DNA of 64,000 nt from JBBSDP01 sp038240605 (lineage in GTDB: Bacteria > Planctomycetota > Phycisphaerae > Tepidisphaerales > Tepidisphaeraceae). How positions within the stretch are numbered: the stretch's first letter is position 1; each line of letters begins with the position of its first letter. Shown one piece after another: positions 44,765 to 54,893 of the stretch. The position numbers were made by a program, and so were the translations under genes. The notes under the pieces are model-generated. The model had not been told where the DNA came from, searched no databases, and saw nothing but the letters and a program-made list of their open reading frames with translations. The stretch lies in contig JBBSDP010000024.1 in assembly GCA_038240605.1 (NCBI GenBank), forward strand, positions 1-64,000, written 5' to 3'.

Positions 44765-47700
44765 ATGTCGTCAGACCGACCCGCCGTCGTTTTATCGCTC
44801 AGGATATTCCGATCCTGGCCCGCGCGACTGCTAGTCGTTGTGCTTGCCGCGCACGGGTTCGTACTGGGAACCGGGGCGTTGGCTGCTGATGTGCGAGCGC
44901 CGGTTGGGTTCGAGGGGGCGCTGGCGCCTGCGGTGTCAGAGGCCGACGTGGACCTGGAACACTGCGCGACGCTGCACGATGGCAAGGTCGTGCCCACCGA
45001 TCCCGCCCAGGTGCTGGGCGCGCTGGGGATCGGTGCCGCAAACCGAGACTGGAACGGCGGTGACGTCGAGACTCAGACGGAAAAGGGAGAACGGTTTCAA
45101 TATCTCGTCGTGTTCAAGCGGCCGGTGAAGATCGGCGCGCTGTTGTGCGAGAAGCGTGGCGACTGGCAGGTGATCGACCGCTCCGTCTTCACGCTCAAGG
45201 CCGGCGCGGCTGTGGAGCCGAACGCCTCCGATAAGTCACAATGGGAACCGGTCCTCTTTCCGTCGGCGCAAAGCGGGTGTCGCCTGGCGACGTTCGCGCC
45301 CGGCTTTGCGACGCGGGCGATCCTGACCGAAGAGATTTGCCGGCAGGGCGGTTCGTCACTCGGGACGCTACGTGCCTTTATACATCGTCTGCACAACCTG
45401 GTTCCGGTGAGCAGCGCGACGGCGCCGTCGGAATACACCGCCCACTCGGCGCTCGCGCCCGCCTACACCTACTCGGCGGAAAACATCACGACCGGCGCCG
45501 GACGGTGGGAGAGCGCGGGGAAGGAAGATGGCGTGGTGCGCGGCGCCGCGATCACGCCGGGAAACCCGTCATGGTTTGTCGTGCAGTGGGAGCAGACGCA
45601 GAGGATCGTCGGCCTGTGGCTCGATGACAATTTCACCAAGACGCGATTTCGCGCTTATGTAGGGCCGGAGGGGATCAACCCGGTGATCGGCAACGACGAT
45701 GAGTGGGGGCGAATCAAGTACGAGGAACGCTCGGCGATACCGGGCCGGCGGCGCGAGCGCCTCGTTCAATTCGAACAGCCGGTGAAAACGCGCTCGATCA
45801 AGCTCGACATCCTGGAGACGCCGCGGAACGAGATCCAGATCGCACGGATCGCGGGCCTTCACATCCTGACGGACCTGGGTGATGCGCCGGAGCCGCAGAT
45901 GAAAGTGGTGGAGGCGCCGCCGCCCTTTAAGGTGCGCTACGACCTGCCGCGCGAAGGGATGACTACGGGCGCGATCGACGGACCGGACGGCCGGCGTGTG
46001 CGCAACCTCTTCGCCCGCGAGCAGCGCCGCCAGGGCGCCAATGAAGAAGCGTGGGACCTCAAGGATGAGCAGGGGCATCCGGTCGCGCCGGGAAAATACA
46101 AGCTGAAGGTCCTCTGCAATCCGGGCATCCATCTCAACTATCAAATGACACCGTACCCGAACATCGGCGACAACAGTCCCGAGAACTCCGCCTGGCTCAA
46201 CGGCGAGAGCGGTAGCGGCGGCTGGCTCGCGGATCACACGTCATGCACATCGATCTGTGCGGCAGGGGATCGGATCTACGTCGGCGCACCCGTTTCCGAG
46301 AGCGGCGTCTCCCTGATCGAGTGCGACCTGACCGGCCGCAAATACTGGGGCCATGCTAATTTTCTCGCCTGGACCGGGCCGCATTTCCTGGCGGCCGACG
46401 ACACATACGTCTACTCGGGCATGGGCCCGAATTATCCCGAGCATGGCGACACGGTCTTCCGAACGCGGCGGAACGATAAGCAGGACGACCGGCCGATCGA
46501 CCTGCCGGGCGATGGCCACCGCAAGCGCCAGATGGTTGGCCTGGCGGTCCGCGACGGACTGGTCTACATCGCGGTGAACGCACACGAGGACGCTTTCGCG
46601 AACGCGGCCGCGGCCGAAGACGTTGACCTGGATCATTCCTTCCCGACTTATCCGCGCGTGGATCGCCACTCGCACGACACGCCCGCCACCTGGATCCCCG
46701 ACCGGCGCAGCGAGTTTCCCGCGATGTTCCGCATGGGCGACCAGGTGCCCGGCCATCGCGGTCTGATCAACGTCGAGACGGATAAGGTGGCCGCGGCCCG
46801 GCAGCACGTCGTGCTGGCGTTCAAGAAGGCGATGCCGATCGGCAGCCTGGTCTTCCCGATGTCGCATCAGTCGCCGATGCGCCTCAGCCTCCTCAAGCCG
46901 ACCGTTACCGGCGTGCCCGACCCATCGGATGAGTCGCAGTGGGAACAGATCTGGCAGTCACCCAAGAAGGGGGATTGGACGGTCATCCCGGTGCCGAAGA
47001 ACACGCAGACCCGCGCCCTGCGCCTGACCTTCGCCCGACTCTTTGACGAAATCGAAGACGTGCTCTCGACCGGTAGCGAGAAAGTGAAGGACAAGGATCC
47101 CACCGACCTGCTCGGCACGCGCGGTGGTGACGACAAGCAGGATGCCTGGGTTGGCTCGATCGAGGGGATGAAGATCCTGCGGCGTCGTTTCCAAAGCCTC
47201 GCGCCGATCGCCCACGTGTCGGTGAACTCGGGTGCGATCAGCGAGGTGGGCGAATGGGACGCCAAGCGCACCGAGCCGCTGTCGGAAGAGAAGCCGGGCA
47301 TCTATGCGATGCAGTGGGATCAGCCGCGGAAAGTCCGCGGCCTGGCCATTAAGGAGATCGACGGACGGCTCACGCAGATCGACGTCTGGAACGGCCCGGA
47401 GAACGGGTCCATCGACATTGCATCGGAGAAGGGGTGGAAGAACGTCGCGACCTACGAGCAGAAGCGACGCAAGTTTGGCGCGGTGGAAGCCGGACTTGGG
47501 CCCAATAACGACGCGGCGCGCTACCTCGATGGGTACGTTGACCTCGGAACGGGGGTGACGACGCGGGCCATTCGCCTGCGCGTCGTCGCGCAGTGGACGA
47601 ACAACGGCGTTGGCCAGGAAACACGGCTGGGAATTCGCGACGATCGCGGCGGCCAGGCGCTGAACGCAAGCCGGTGCCGGATCTACGGCGTCGCGCCGCT

Positions 47701-50233
47701 GGAAATGATCGGCGATGAAGTTCCTGTGGACCCGCTGATCGCGCAGCGCGTCGAAGTGTGGGACACGCGCGAAGCGAAGGCCGCCGTTGATCGAACCGGC
47801 AAGCCGCGCGTGCCCGCGATTCCCGCGACGCTGGTTACTGAGGTGCCGTTCGTGGATGGAGGCCAGATCGCGCTCGGCCCCGATGGGAATTTGTTCGGCA
47901 TAAGCGGAAACCAGGTGGTTGAAGTGAGCCTGAATGCGACGGCCGGCGAGCCGCCGCGCACGGTGATCTCCGACGTGATCCTGCCGCAGGCGCTCACCGT
48001 GGATTCGAAGGGGCAGATCTACGTTTTGGACAATGCGCCGGATCGGAAAGTCATCCGCATGTACGACGCGGCGGGCAAGTTCCTCAGGCAGTTCGGACAT
48101 CCCGGCGGATATCAGGTCGGCCCCTGGGACCCGCAGCGTATCGACTGGGCCACCGCGATCGCAGTAGACAAGAACGGCCAGCTCTGGCACACCGAATCGT
48201 CATACTGGCCCAAGCGCATCGTCTGCTGGGACACGAACGACGGCACCGTCAAGAAACAGTTCCTCGGCAATACCCAGTACGGCGGCGGTGGCGTCCTCGA
48301 CCCGCACGACAAGCACAAGATGTATTACGGGCCGCTCGAGTTCGAGCTCGACTGGGAGACGGGAAAGACGCGCCTCAAGAACCTGACCTGGCGCGGCACC
48401 AGCACCGCCGGTGAAATTCCCGCGTATGTGAATGACCGCCAATACATGCTGACCCACGCCAACGGCGCCATCCAGCCGGATGCCGGCGCGGCGACCGTCT
48501 ACCTCTACGAGAAGGATCACAGCCGCGCCGTTGCGGCGATGGGGCCGGCGAGCGGATACCCGCCCTTCCAGGAGGCTGCCTTCCAGATCGCCTACGCGAA
48601 GAAGTTCGGCACGAAGTCGATGATGGACCAGCGCTTCCTCTGGACCGACGCCAATGGCGACGGGCAGATCCAGGTCGACGAAGTACAGTTCTCACCCGTG
48701 CCGCCCGGCCCGTTCCACACCTGTTATTTTGATACGTCGGACCTGAGCCTCAGCACCACGAGCCGTTTCCGATACGAAGTGAAATCGTTTCTGCCGGACG
48801 GCGCGCCCGTCTACATCGAGAAGGCGTATCCGAAGCTGCCTGCCGAGCCCAACATACGCCTGGCCGATGGGAACTTCATCTTCATGATGGAAGGGGACGA
48901 TCAGGTCTGGCGCAACGCGCGCTTCACGCCGGAGGGAAAGGAAATCTGGGGGTATCGAAACGAAGGGTTCAGTGGGTTTGCCTACCCACGGGCCACCCCG
49001 TGGGCGCCATCGAAGGTCGTTGCGGAATTCGACGTGGTCGGAACCGGCAAGTCCCGCGCCGGGGACCTGGGCGAGTTCTTCGTCGAGAACGACAACGTCG
49101 GTCAATGGAACGTCTACTCCGCCGACGGGATGCTGGCCGGCTGGATCTTCCTGGAGATCCGCAATCCGGCGCGCAAGGGGTGGAGCATGCCCGAGCATCA
49201 GCGCGGGCTGGCGCTGGATGACGTGACGGTGGGTCAGGAGCACTTCCAGGGTTATTTCTGCCAGTCCGCCGACGGAAAATACTACGTCGTGGCGGGTCAC
49301 AACCACGCGACCGTTGTGGAAGTGACCGGGCTGGATCAATTCAAACGGGTCGAACGCGAGATCGAGGTCACTCCCGACGATCTCAAGGGAATTGAGGGAT
49401 ACGACCATACACTGTATCAGCGGCTGGCCTGCAAGAACGTGAAAGTGCTGGACGTGCATCCCCTCGTCAAACCTCTGCAAATCGACGCCAGCGACGAAGA
49501 CTGGAAGGAACAGGCGGGGGGCGCCGAGCTGCCGGGGATCAACTTCAAGGCGGCGTTCGGCGATCGATATCTCTACGTCATCTACGTGGTGCGAGGCCAC
49601 GGCCCACTGAAGAACGTCGGCACCGATTGGCACACGCTCTTCCGCACCGGCGCGTGCGTTGACCTGCTGATCGGCGCCGATCCCAAGGCCGATCCGAAGC
49701 GCCCGGAGCCCGTGCAGGGAGACATGCGCGTGCTGATGTCGGTGGTGGGGGACAAGCCGATCGCGGTGCTCTACCAGCCCGTGAACCCGGGCGCACCCGA
49801 ATCAGAACACAAAGAGTTCCACACTGGCGTCGCTCATTGCGCGTTTGACCGTGTCGTGCAGCTCGAGGATGCGCACATCGCACACCGCGCGTGGGGCGAC
49901 GGCTACGTGATCGAGGCGGCCCTCCCGCTTTCGACCCTTGGCCTGAAGATCGCCGACGGTACCCGGATGAAGCTGGACTGGGGAATCCTCCAGAGCGGCG
50001 CCGGCGGGTCGGAAGTGCTCGATCACCTATGGTGGTCAAACAAGGTCCCGCTGCCATTCGATGAGGCCGCCGAAGCCCGACTCCACCCGGACCTGTGGGG
50101 TTACGCCCGCTTTACTACGCGAACACGCAACGAGCTCGAAGGCCCGCTCCACACGGCGGGCGTCGAAGACAAGGCCGGCAAGAAAAGGCCCGACGAGATC
50201 GAGGATGAACTGGATAAGGGATCGGTGAAGTAG
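44765..50233 (+). CDS. Large secreted multidomain protein (FlgD-like, NHL-type propellers, EF-hand, CBM9-like C-terminus)
   Basis: 1822 residues from ATG 44765; a TTG at 44750 is less likely because it sits directly against the G-run. A signal peptide includes RLLVVVLAAHGFVLGTGALA. Beta-rich discoidin-like regions (~40-370, ~660-960), a FlgD-like Ig segment at ~387-455 (GRRVRNLFAREQRRQG; GHPVAPGKYKLKVLCNPG), NHL/propeller stretches at ~475-620 and ~1020-1170 (ALTVDSKGQIYVLDNAPDRK), an EF-hand-like loop TDANGDGQIQVDEVQF near ~1292, and a C-terminal CBM9/DOMON-like domain from ~1572 (DASDEDWKEQAGG; RMKLDWGILQSG). Related planctomycete proteins are assumed to act on plant-type polysaccharides. 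No catalytic site is recognised, and domain borders are estimates. Confidence 0.8.
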   Translation: MSSDRPAVVLSLRIFRSWPARLLVVVLAAHGFVLGTGALAADVRAPVGFEGALAPAVSEADVDLEHCATLHDGKVVPTDPAQVLGALGIGAANRDWNGGDVETQTEKGERFQYLVVFKRPVKIGALLCEKRGDWQVIDRSVFTLKAGAAVEPNASDKSQWEPVLFPSAQSGCRLATFAPGFATRAILTEEICRQGGSSLGTLRAFIHRLHNLVPVSSATAPSEYTAHSALAPAYTYSAENITTGAGRWESAGKEDGVVRGAAITPGNPSWFVVQWEQTQRIVGLWLDDNFTKTRFRAYVGPEGINPVIGNDDEWGRIKYEERSAIPGRRRERLVQFEQPVKTRSIKLDILETPRNEIQIARIAGLHILTDLGDAPEPQMKVVEAPPPFKVRYDLPREGMTTGAIDGPDGRRVRNLFAREQRRQGANEEAWDLKDEQGHPVAPGKYKLKVLCNPGIHLNYQMTPYPNIGDNSPENSAWLNGESGSGGWLADHTSCTSICAAGDRIYVGAPVSESGVSLIECDLTGRKYWGHANFLAWTGPHFLAADDTYVYSGMGPNYPEHGDTVFRTRRNDKQDDRPIDLPGDGHRKRQMVGLAVRDGLVYIAVNAHEDAFANAAAAEDVDLDHSFPTYPRVDRHSHDTPATWIPDRRSEFPAMFRMGDQVPGHRGLINVETDKVAAARQHVVLAFKKAMPIGSLVFPMSHQSPMRLSLLKPTVTGVPDPSDESQWEQIWQSPKKGDWTVIPVPKNTQTRALRLTFARLFDEIEDVLSTGSEKVKDKDPTDLLGTRGGDDKQDAWVGSIEGMKILRRRFQSLAPIAHVSVNSGAISEVGEWDAKRTEPLSEEKPGIYAMQWDQPRKVRGLAIKEIDGRLTQIDVWNGPENGSIDIASEKGWKNVATYEQKRRKFGAVEAGLGPNNDAARYLDGYVDLGTGVTTRAIRLRVVAQWTNNGVGQETRLGIRDDRGGQALNASRCRIYGVAPLEMIGDEVPVDPLIAQRVEVWDTREAKAAVDRTGKPRVPAIPATLVTEVPFVDGGQIALGPDGNLFGISGNQVVEVSLNATAGEPPRTVISDVILPQALTVDSKGQIYVLDNAPDRKVIRMYDAAGKFLRQFGHPGGYQVGPWDPQRIDWATAIAVDKNGQLWHTESSYWPKRIVCWDTNDGTVKKQFLGNTQYGGGGVLDPHDKHKMYYGPLEFELDWETGKTRLKNLTWRGTSTAGEIPAYVNDRQYMLTHANGAIQPDAGAATVYLYEKDHSRAVAAMGPASGYPPFQEAAFQIAYAKKFGTKSMMDQRFLWTDANGDGQIQVDEVQFSPVPPGPFHTCYFDTSDLSLSTTSRFRYEVKSFLPDGAPVYIEKAYPKLPAEPNIRLADGNFIFMMEGDDQVWRNARFTPEGKEIWGYRNEGFSGFAYPRATPWAPSKVVAEFDVVGTGKSRAGDLGEFFVENDNVGQWNVYSADGMLAGWIFLEIRNPARKGWSMPEHQRGLALDDVTVGQEHFQGYFCQSADGKYYVVAGHNHATVVEVTGLDQFKRVEREIEVTPDDLKGIEGYDHTLYQRLACKNVKVLDVHPLVKPLQIDASDEDWKEQAGGAELPGINFKAAFGDRYLYVIYVVRGHGPLKNVGTDWHTLFRTGACVDLLIGADPKADPKRPEPVQGDMRVLMSVVGDKPIAVLYQPVNPGAPESEHKEFHTGVAHCAFDRVVQLEDAHIAHRAWGDGYVIEAALPLSTLGLKIADGTRMKLDWGILQSGAGGSEVLDHLWWSNKVPLPFDEAAEARLHPDLWGYARFTTRTRNELEGPLHTAGVEDKAGKKRPDEIEDELDKGSVK

Positions 50234-50261
50234 GGGTGCCGCACGGAGCGTGCGGGCGGCG

Positions 50262-52970
50262 TCATTCCAGCTGACCATCGGCCGTCCAGATCAGCGCATT
50301 CTTCACGAACGATTCGGCGTATGCGGGATCGTAGCCCACGATGCCCCAGTGGTTCACGCCGAGCAAGCCGCACGTCAAGTCCATCGGGGCGTAGATCAGG
50401 TGCCCCTTGCCCGCCGAGATGATGAACGGCGGCGCCGGCAATGTGGCGGAGGCATGTTCGGCCGAGGCGCGGGTTTCGGAAACGTAGCCGCGCAGGTGGA
50501 CCTTCGTCAGGTCGTCCATTCCGCCGGCGCTGGCTGTCAGCAGTAGATCATTGGAGGTGAGCGTGTGGCGGACGAGTCCTGCAAACGCGCTGTCGAGCAG
50601 TCCGCCGGGCGCGGCCGGGTCGAAGGAGGATGTTCCGCCGCAACGATCGATCATAAGCACGCCGCCTCCCTCCACATATTTTCGCAGGGCGAGGGCGACG
50701 TCGGGTGAGACGTCGAATCCCGAGGTGTTTGTCAGGTGGGCGAAGGGCGCGGTGGCGGGCAGGAGATCGCGCGCCTGCACCGGGATCGTCTCGACGCCGT
50801 AGCCCGTCTGCCACTGGAGGCGGTGGGCGAAACGCGTCCAGGCGTAGGGTTCGGGATTCCAGTTGCCTCCGCACTTTACCCGGGCAACGCGGAAGACGTA
50901 CGTCGGGCTTTTCTTGGGCGGTGTCACGTACACGGTGTCGAGCCGGTTGCGGAAGTCGCGCCGGCCGGCGGCATAGATGAACAGGTCCATGCCGAGTCGG
51001 TACGCGGGAAGGTTGCTCCGCCAGTCATGGATCTGCCATCCCTGCGCCACGTCTTCCGGCGAGTGCACCATTAGAAGCCGGGCGCCGTTGCTCGCGGCCT
51101 GGAGCGGTGGCCGGGGGTTGAGCTTGAAGACCGAGGTGTAGAGCGGGTGATCCGCGGGGAGGTCCGCCAGGGGATATTCTGGGAAGAGGCGATGCGCCAG
51201 GTCGCGCGCGAACGCGTTGAAGGCGTCGCTGTTGCCGTCGGCGTGGGTGAAGAGCAGTCCGCCGGCACGGACGAACGCGCGCAGGTTGTCAAGATCGCGG
51301 GCGGCGAGCGTGGGAGGCTTGTGGCTGGCGAGATAGAGGATTGGGCAGTCGGTCCAGTCGGTCCAGTTGTGCGCCAGGCTCACCACCTGCCAGTTGAACG
51401 GTCGCTCCAGCGCGTGGCCCGCGAAGCGGGCGAGGTTGGCGGCGTCGCGCGGGTAGTTCGCCCAGTACCCATCGAAACGCGCCTTGTTCATCAGCACGGG
51501 ATGGCGGCCGCGGGCGAGGAACAGGAGGCAGAAGGACGTCTCGATCGGACTGTGGGACCAGGAACCTTCCGGGTCCTGCGTGTGAACGGCCTTCTGCGCC
51601 AGCTCGGTGTACCAATCATGCGCGCCGAAATATTTGAAGCCGGAGGCGAGGCCGGCGCGGGCGACGCTGTAGAGCGCGTAGCCGGCCCACCGGGTGTTGT
51701 TGTTCACGCCGTTGTCGCCCGTCTCCAGCCAGGTCAGCGCGTTCTGTAGCGCGGTGGGGAACGGGTCGCCGCCGAGGTGGAGCGCGCGTCGTTCCTGCTG
51801 AAGGTAATCGCGAGTGACGAACAGCGATGTGACGCCCGCCATGGTCATCGAAGGCGTACCGCCGCTGCCCCGCGAGCGGTACGACCAGGTTCCGTTCTCG
51901 TCCTGATTGTCGGCCCAGTGGCGTTCGACCGCGGACCAGTAGCTGGCGGGCACCTGAAGGTCTGCTTCGGCGGCGGACCAGACGCCCAGCAGCCCATACT
52001 GGCTGTTGGAGTTGTCCCAACTGCTGCCGCCGCTCAGGAGGTTGTAGTCGTACGCGCCCTCGTGCTGGGCCTTGAGGAGCCAGGCGAGGTCGGCGGAAAG
52101 GACCGGCCGGTCTTCGTCGCGGTTGATGAGCGACAGCGCGGCCGAGCGCAAGGCGCGCTGGTAAGTCGTGTGCCCGGGATCGTCCGGGGCGACCTTCATC
52201 GCTTCGATACAGGCGCGAAGCGGCGGGGCGCGGGGACTGAGGCGCGGGTCGGACATCGCGCCGCCGCATTGCAGCATGGCGTAAACGCACAAGGCGTTCA
52301 TACCGTGCTGATATCCGGCCGGGTTGGAGCCATCGGGGCCGACGACGCCAGTTTGCTTGCGAAGCTCGCCCGTGGCGGGATCCATGTTGGCCAGCAGGTA
52401 GTCGCAGGCGAGCTTCAGCGCCTTGCCGATCTGGGCGTCGGTCAACGCTTCGTCATCTTCGTGAACGGGCCCAGCGGGCGGGCGCGTTGGAATGGTGGCA
52501 GGAGCCGGCGCGGGGGCCGTCGTCACCACGGCAGGTGGCGGCGGGCCGGGTGTGGGTGGGGTGACAGGTGGCAAGACGACCTGCGGGGGCGGTGTCGTCG
52601 GTGTGGCGGAGTCGCCGGAATCCGCGCTGCTGTCGTTCGAGGACTTCGGCAAGCGCGCGGCTGCCGTAAGGCGATTGAGATTGGCGACCTGATGATTTGC
52701 GATCGCGTGAAGGAGCAGCCACACCCCGACGAACAGCAGCACCAGCAGCCCACCCGTCACCGTGTAGAAGCGCGGCGTCAACCGATAGCCCAGAAACACG
52801 GGAGGTTGGTGCGGCGCCCACGTCCCCGGTGCGGGGGAAGCGACGCCCGTGCCGCCGCCGGGGTCGATCAGCACTTCATACCGCGTCCCGCATTTGGAGC
52901 AGACCGTCTGCCCGCCGGCGTCGAGCGCGTTGGGCTTCTGGCATTGGGGACAACGAGGAGTCAGACCCAT
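50262..52970 (-). CDS. DUF4159 protein with zinc ribbon, TM segment and alpha/alpha-toroid
   Basis: 902 residues from ATG 52970. It opens with a zinc ribbon, RCPQCQKPNALDAGG then VCSKCG (~6-27), a transmembrane segment at ~62-81 (VTGGLLVLLFVGVWLLLHAI) and a Pro/Thr-rich linker (~110-165). An alpha/alpha-toroid like that of prenyltransferase/squalene-cyclase folds spans ~180-510 (QYGLLGVWSAAEADLQVP; RAGLASGFKYFGAHDWYTEL). DUF4159 follows at ~530-740 (LDNLRAFVRAGGLLFTHADG; SPEDVAQGWQIHDW). The C-terminal ~150 residues form a second glutamine-amidotransferase-like unit (LRKYVEGGGVLMIDRCGG). It is inner-membrane anchored with a periplasmic body. No catalytic role is established. Confidence 0.85.
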   Translation of the reverse strand: MGLTPRCPQCQKPNALDAGGQTVCSKCGTRYEVLIDPGGGTGVASPAPGTWAPHQPPVFLGYRLTPRFYTVTGGLLVLLFVGVWLLLHAIANHQVANLNRLTAAARLPKSSNDSSADSGDSATPTTPPPQVVLPPVTPPTPGPPPPAVVTTAPAPAPATIPTRPPAGPVHEDDEALTDAQIGKALKLACDYLLANMDPATGELRKQTGVVGPDGSNPAGYQHGMNALCVYAMLQCGGAMSDPRLSPRAPPLRACIEAMKVAPDDPGHTTYQRALRSAALSLINRDEDRPVLSADLAWLLKAQHEGAYDYNLLSGGSSWDNSNSQYGLLGVWSAAEADLQVPASYWSAVERHWADNQDENGTWSYRSRGSGGTPSMTMAGVTSLFVTRDYLQQERRALHLGGDPFPTALQNALTWLETGDNGVNNNTRWAGYALYSVARAGLASGFKYFGAHDWYTELAQKAVHTQDPEGSWSHSPIETSFCLLFLARGRHPVLMNKARFDGYWANYPRDAANLARFAGHALERPFNWQVVSLAHNWTDWTDCPILYLASHKPPTLAARDLDNLRAFVRAGGLLFTHADGNSDAFNAFARDLAHRLFPEYPLADLPADHPLYTSVFKLNPRPPLQAASNGARLLMVHSPEDVAQGWQIHDWRSNLPAYRLGMDLFIYAAGRRDFRNRLDTVYVTPPKKSPTYVFRVARVKCGGNWNPEPYAWTRFAHRLQWQTGYGVETIPVQARDLLPATAPFAHLTNTSGFDVSPDVALALRKYVEGGGVLMIDRCGGTSSFDPAAPGGLLDSAFAGLVRHTLTSNDLLLTASAGGMDDLTKVHLRGYVSETRASAEHASATLPAPPFIISAGKGHLIYAPMDLTCGLLGVNHWGIVGYDPAYAESFVKNALIWTADGQLE

Positions 52971-53119
52971 GGATGGTGAACCTCTCCGGCCACATCGTAG
53001 CGCGCTCGCCGACACACCGCGGGCGGAATCCCGCAAGCGAACGAAGGAGATATATCATCGACGTGAGGCCCGGGCGCTGCAACCGCTGTCGGTCGGAACT
53101 GCGGCCCAGTACTTAAAGA

Positions 53120-53878
53120 TTATTTGCCGCCGGAGGGACCGCGCGATTTTCGGTTACGACGGGCACGGGAAGGGAATTTGGGTTTGCGTTGGCTGACCTT
53201 CCGTGCTTTGGCCAGGGCTGCACGATACTTCGGATCGTTGATCGTACGCGCGCCGCTCACGTCCCAGAGGGCCGGCCCGACCTTCAGGTGTGCACGAATG
53301 CCGGCGACTCGTCGCGCATCAAGCCCAAAGATGATGGCCAGGTCCCGGTTGGGAAGTCGCCAATCGAGCTCGCCCCACTTCTTCGCCGCGCGGAAGGGGT
53401 CGATCTCTGCCGCCCGAAGGATGCGCCGTGCGACGCTCCACGGCACATCCAATCTGGAGAGCTCGATGCTCCCGGCAACTGTCACGCCCCCCAACTGTTC
53501 GCCATTAGCGGCGACAAACGACGCAAACTGATCGGCCACCGCCCGCTCGGCGCAAAGCCCCGCACGGCTCGAGAGCCGGACCTGGCGAGCCCGTTCCCGG
53601 CTGACCCCGAGCTGGCGGGCGATCTCCGCGTCGCGCAGGCTCCAATCCACGCCGGCCCAGTCGGCGGCCCTTTCGCGGCGTCCGTCGAGGATCGCGTAGC
53701 CAAAAAAGTGCGCCCAGCGTTGCGCCTTGGGGTAAGAGGTCTGTAGGCGATCGGCCAGCTCGTCCAAGCTCAGCGAGGGAGGAAGCGCCGCGATTCGCTC
53801 AAACCAACTACGTCGAATCCGAGTGGCCCGCACGCCCTGGGGCCACGCCACCAAATTCTCGATGTTCAACTTGCCCAT
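53120..53878 (-). CDS. HTH-array DNA-binding protein
   Basis: 252 residues from ATG 53878. It holds a ~94-residue module twice. Each copy has a first helical half (25-65: RIAALPPSLSLDELADRLQ; ~115-160: LSRLDVPWSVARRILRAAEI) and a second half beginning W-x3-DW (W74, W168), with a canonical HTH: LRDAEIARQLGVSRERARQV and LPNRDLAIIFGLDARRVAGI. The tail (~220-252) is almost purely basic. It is likely a sequence-specific or architectural DNA-binding protein. Family not recognised; it resembles the four-repeat protein at 43917 in being only tandem HTH units. No partner gene is apparent. Confidence 0.65.
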   Translation of the reverse strand: MGKLNIENLVAWPQGVRATRIRRSWFERIAALPPSLSLDELADRLQTSYPKAQRWAHFFGYAILDGRRERAADWAGVDWSLRDAEIARQLGVSRERARQVRLSSRAGLCAERAVADQFASFVAANGEQLGGVTVAGSIELSRLDVPWSVARRILRAAEIDPFRAAKKWGELDWRLPNRDLAIIFGLDARRVAGIRAHLKVGPALWDVSGARTINDPKYRAALAKARKVSQRKPKFPSRARRNRKSRGPSGGK

Positions 53879-54053
53879 GCAGAGAAGCCGCTCAAAACAC
53901 CTTCGCCACACACACGTTATACAACCGGATTCGCTTTCCCCGGTGCAACGTCAAGTGATCATAGCGGATCATGTGGAATCATCCAAATGCCAGCAGTTCC
54001 CTACAGAAGCGAGTGGCGAGCGAGACACTCAAAGAATGTCTTTTACGCGCAGG

Positions 54054-54893
54054 TTACACCGGGTTTTTCGGTGCCCGCTTCACGCGGTTCAGATTGCGGG
54101 CCACCCGGAGAACGAACCGGCGCGGCGCCAGGCGGGCGCCGATTGCCCGAAGCTGATTCCGCCAGCCGGGGATCACGACCCGCGCGCCGCGCATCATTCC
54201 CCGGTAGCCCGCGGCCGCTACGGTTCCCGCGTCCATCACCCGGCCTTGAAACAGGGCGGCGCCGGCCATGTCGGCACGGGCGTCGAAAGCCGTGTGAGTC
54301 GCGCCGGGGCAAAGGGCCGTGACAGTGATCGGCGTCGAGCGAACCTCGTCGTCAAGCGCTTCGGAGAGGGAGAGCACGAACGCTTTGGTCGCGTAGTAAA
54401 CCGCCATGTACGGTCCGGGCTGGAAGGCCGCCATCGAGGCGACGTTCAGGATTCGCCCACGTTGGCGCTGCAGCATGGCCGGCAGAAACAGGCGGGTGAG
54501 TCGCGTCAGGGCGACGATGTTGACCGCGATCATCCGCACCTGCGTCGACGCGTCCATCTGCGCGAAGCGGCCCTGGCTGCCAAAGCCGGCGTTGTTGACG
54601 AGTACGTCGATCTCGATCCCCAACTTCTGCACCTCGCGGTCCACCTGCTCGACGCCATCGGGTGTGGAGAGGTCGGCGGCAATGACGCGCACCGCGACGC
54701 GGTGCCGGCCGGTCAGATCGGCGGCAAGCGCCTGCATGGCCTGCTGCCCGCGGGCAACGAGCACCAGGTCGTGGCCTTGCTGGGCAAAAATCCTGGCAAG
54801 TTCCAGGCCGATGCCGCTGGACGCGCCGGTGATCAGCGCGGTTTGGCGGCGGGCGGGGGATGGGGCTTCGGAGTCTGCGATAGCCGAAGGAAG
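54054..54893 (-). CDS. Short-chain dehydrogenase/reductase, start codon not found
   Basis: The frame is open from 54893, just after a TAA at 54894-54896, and encodes up to 279 residues. The NAD(P) motif is complete: TALITGASSGIGLELARIF, then DVLVNNAGFGSQG, NVASMAAFQPGP with the catalytic Tyr/Lys in YYATKAFVLS, and ALCPGATHT. Yet between the TAA and the TGASSGIG motif there is no ATG, GTG or TTG. The first canonical start in frame is GTG 54764, after the cofactor motif. A second frame (MRTNLAGVTNRVNFLRL) runs in from upstream and could be joined by a one-base shift near 54835. So this is either a frameshifted gene, a CTG/ATC-type start, or a sequence error. It is divergent from a second SDR. 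Confidence 0.75.
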   Translation of the reverse strand, partial: LPSAIADSEAPSPARRQTALITGASSGIGLELARIFAQQGHDLVLVARGQQAMQALAADLTGRHRVAVRVIAADLSTPDGVEQVDREVQKLGIEIDVLVNNAGFGSQGRFAQMDASTQVRMIAVNIVALTRLTRLFLPAMLQRQRGRILNVASMAAFQPGPYMAVYYATKAFVLSLSEALDDEVRSTPITVTALCPGATHTAFDARADMAGAALFQGRVMDAGTVAAAGYRGMMRGARVVIPGWRNQLRAIGARLAPRRFVLRVARNLNRVKRAPKNPV

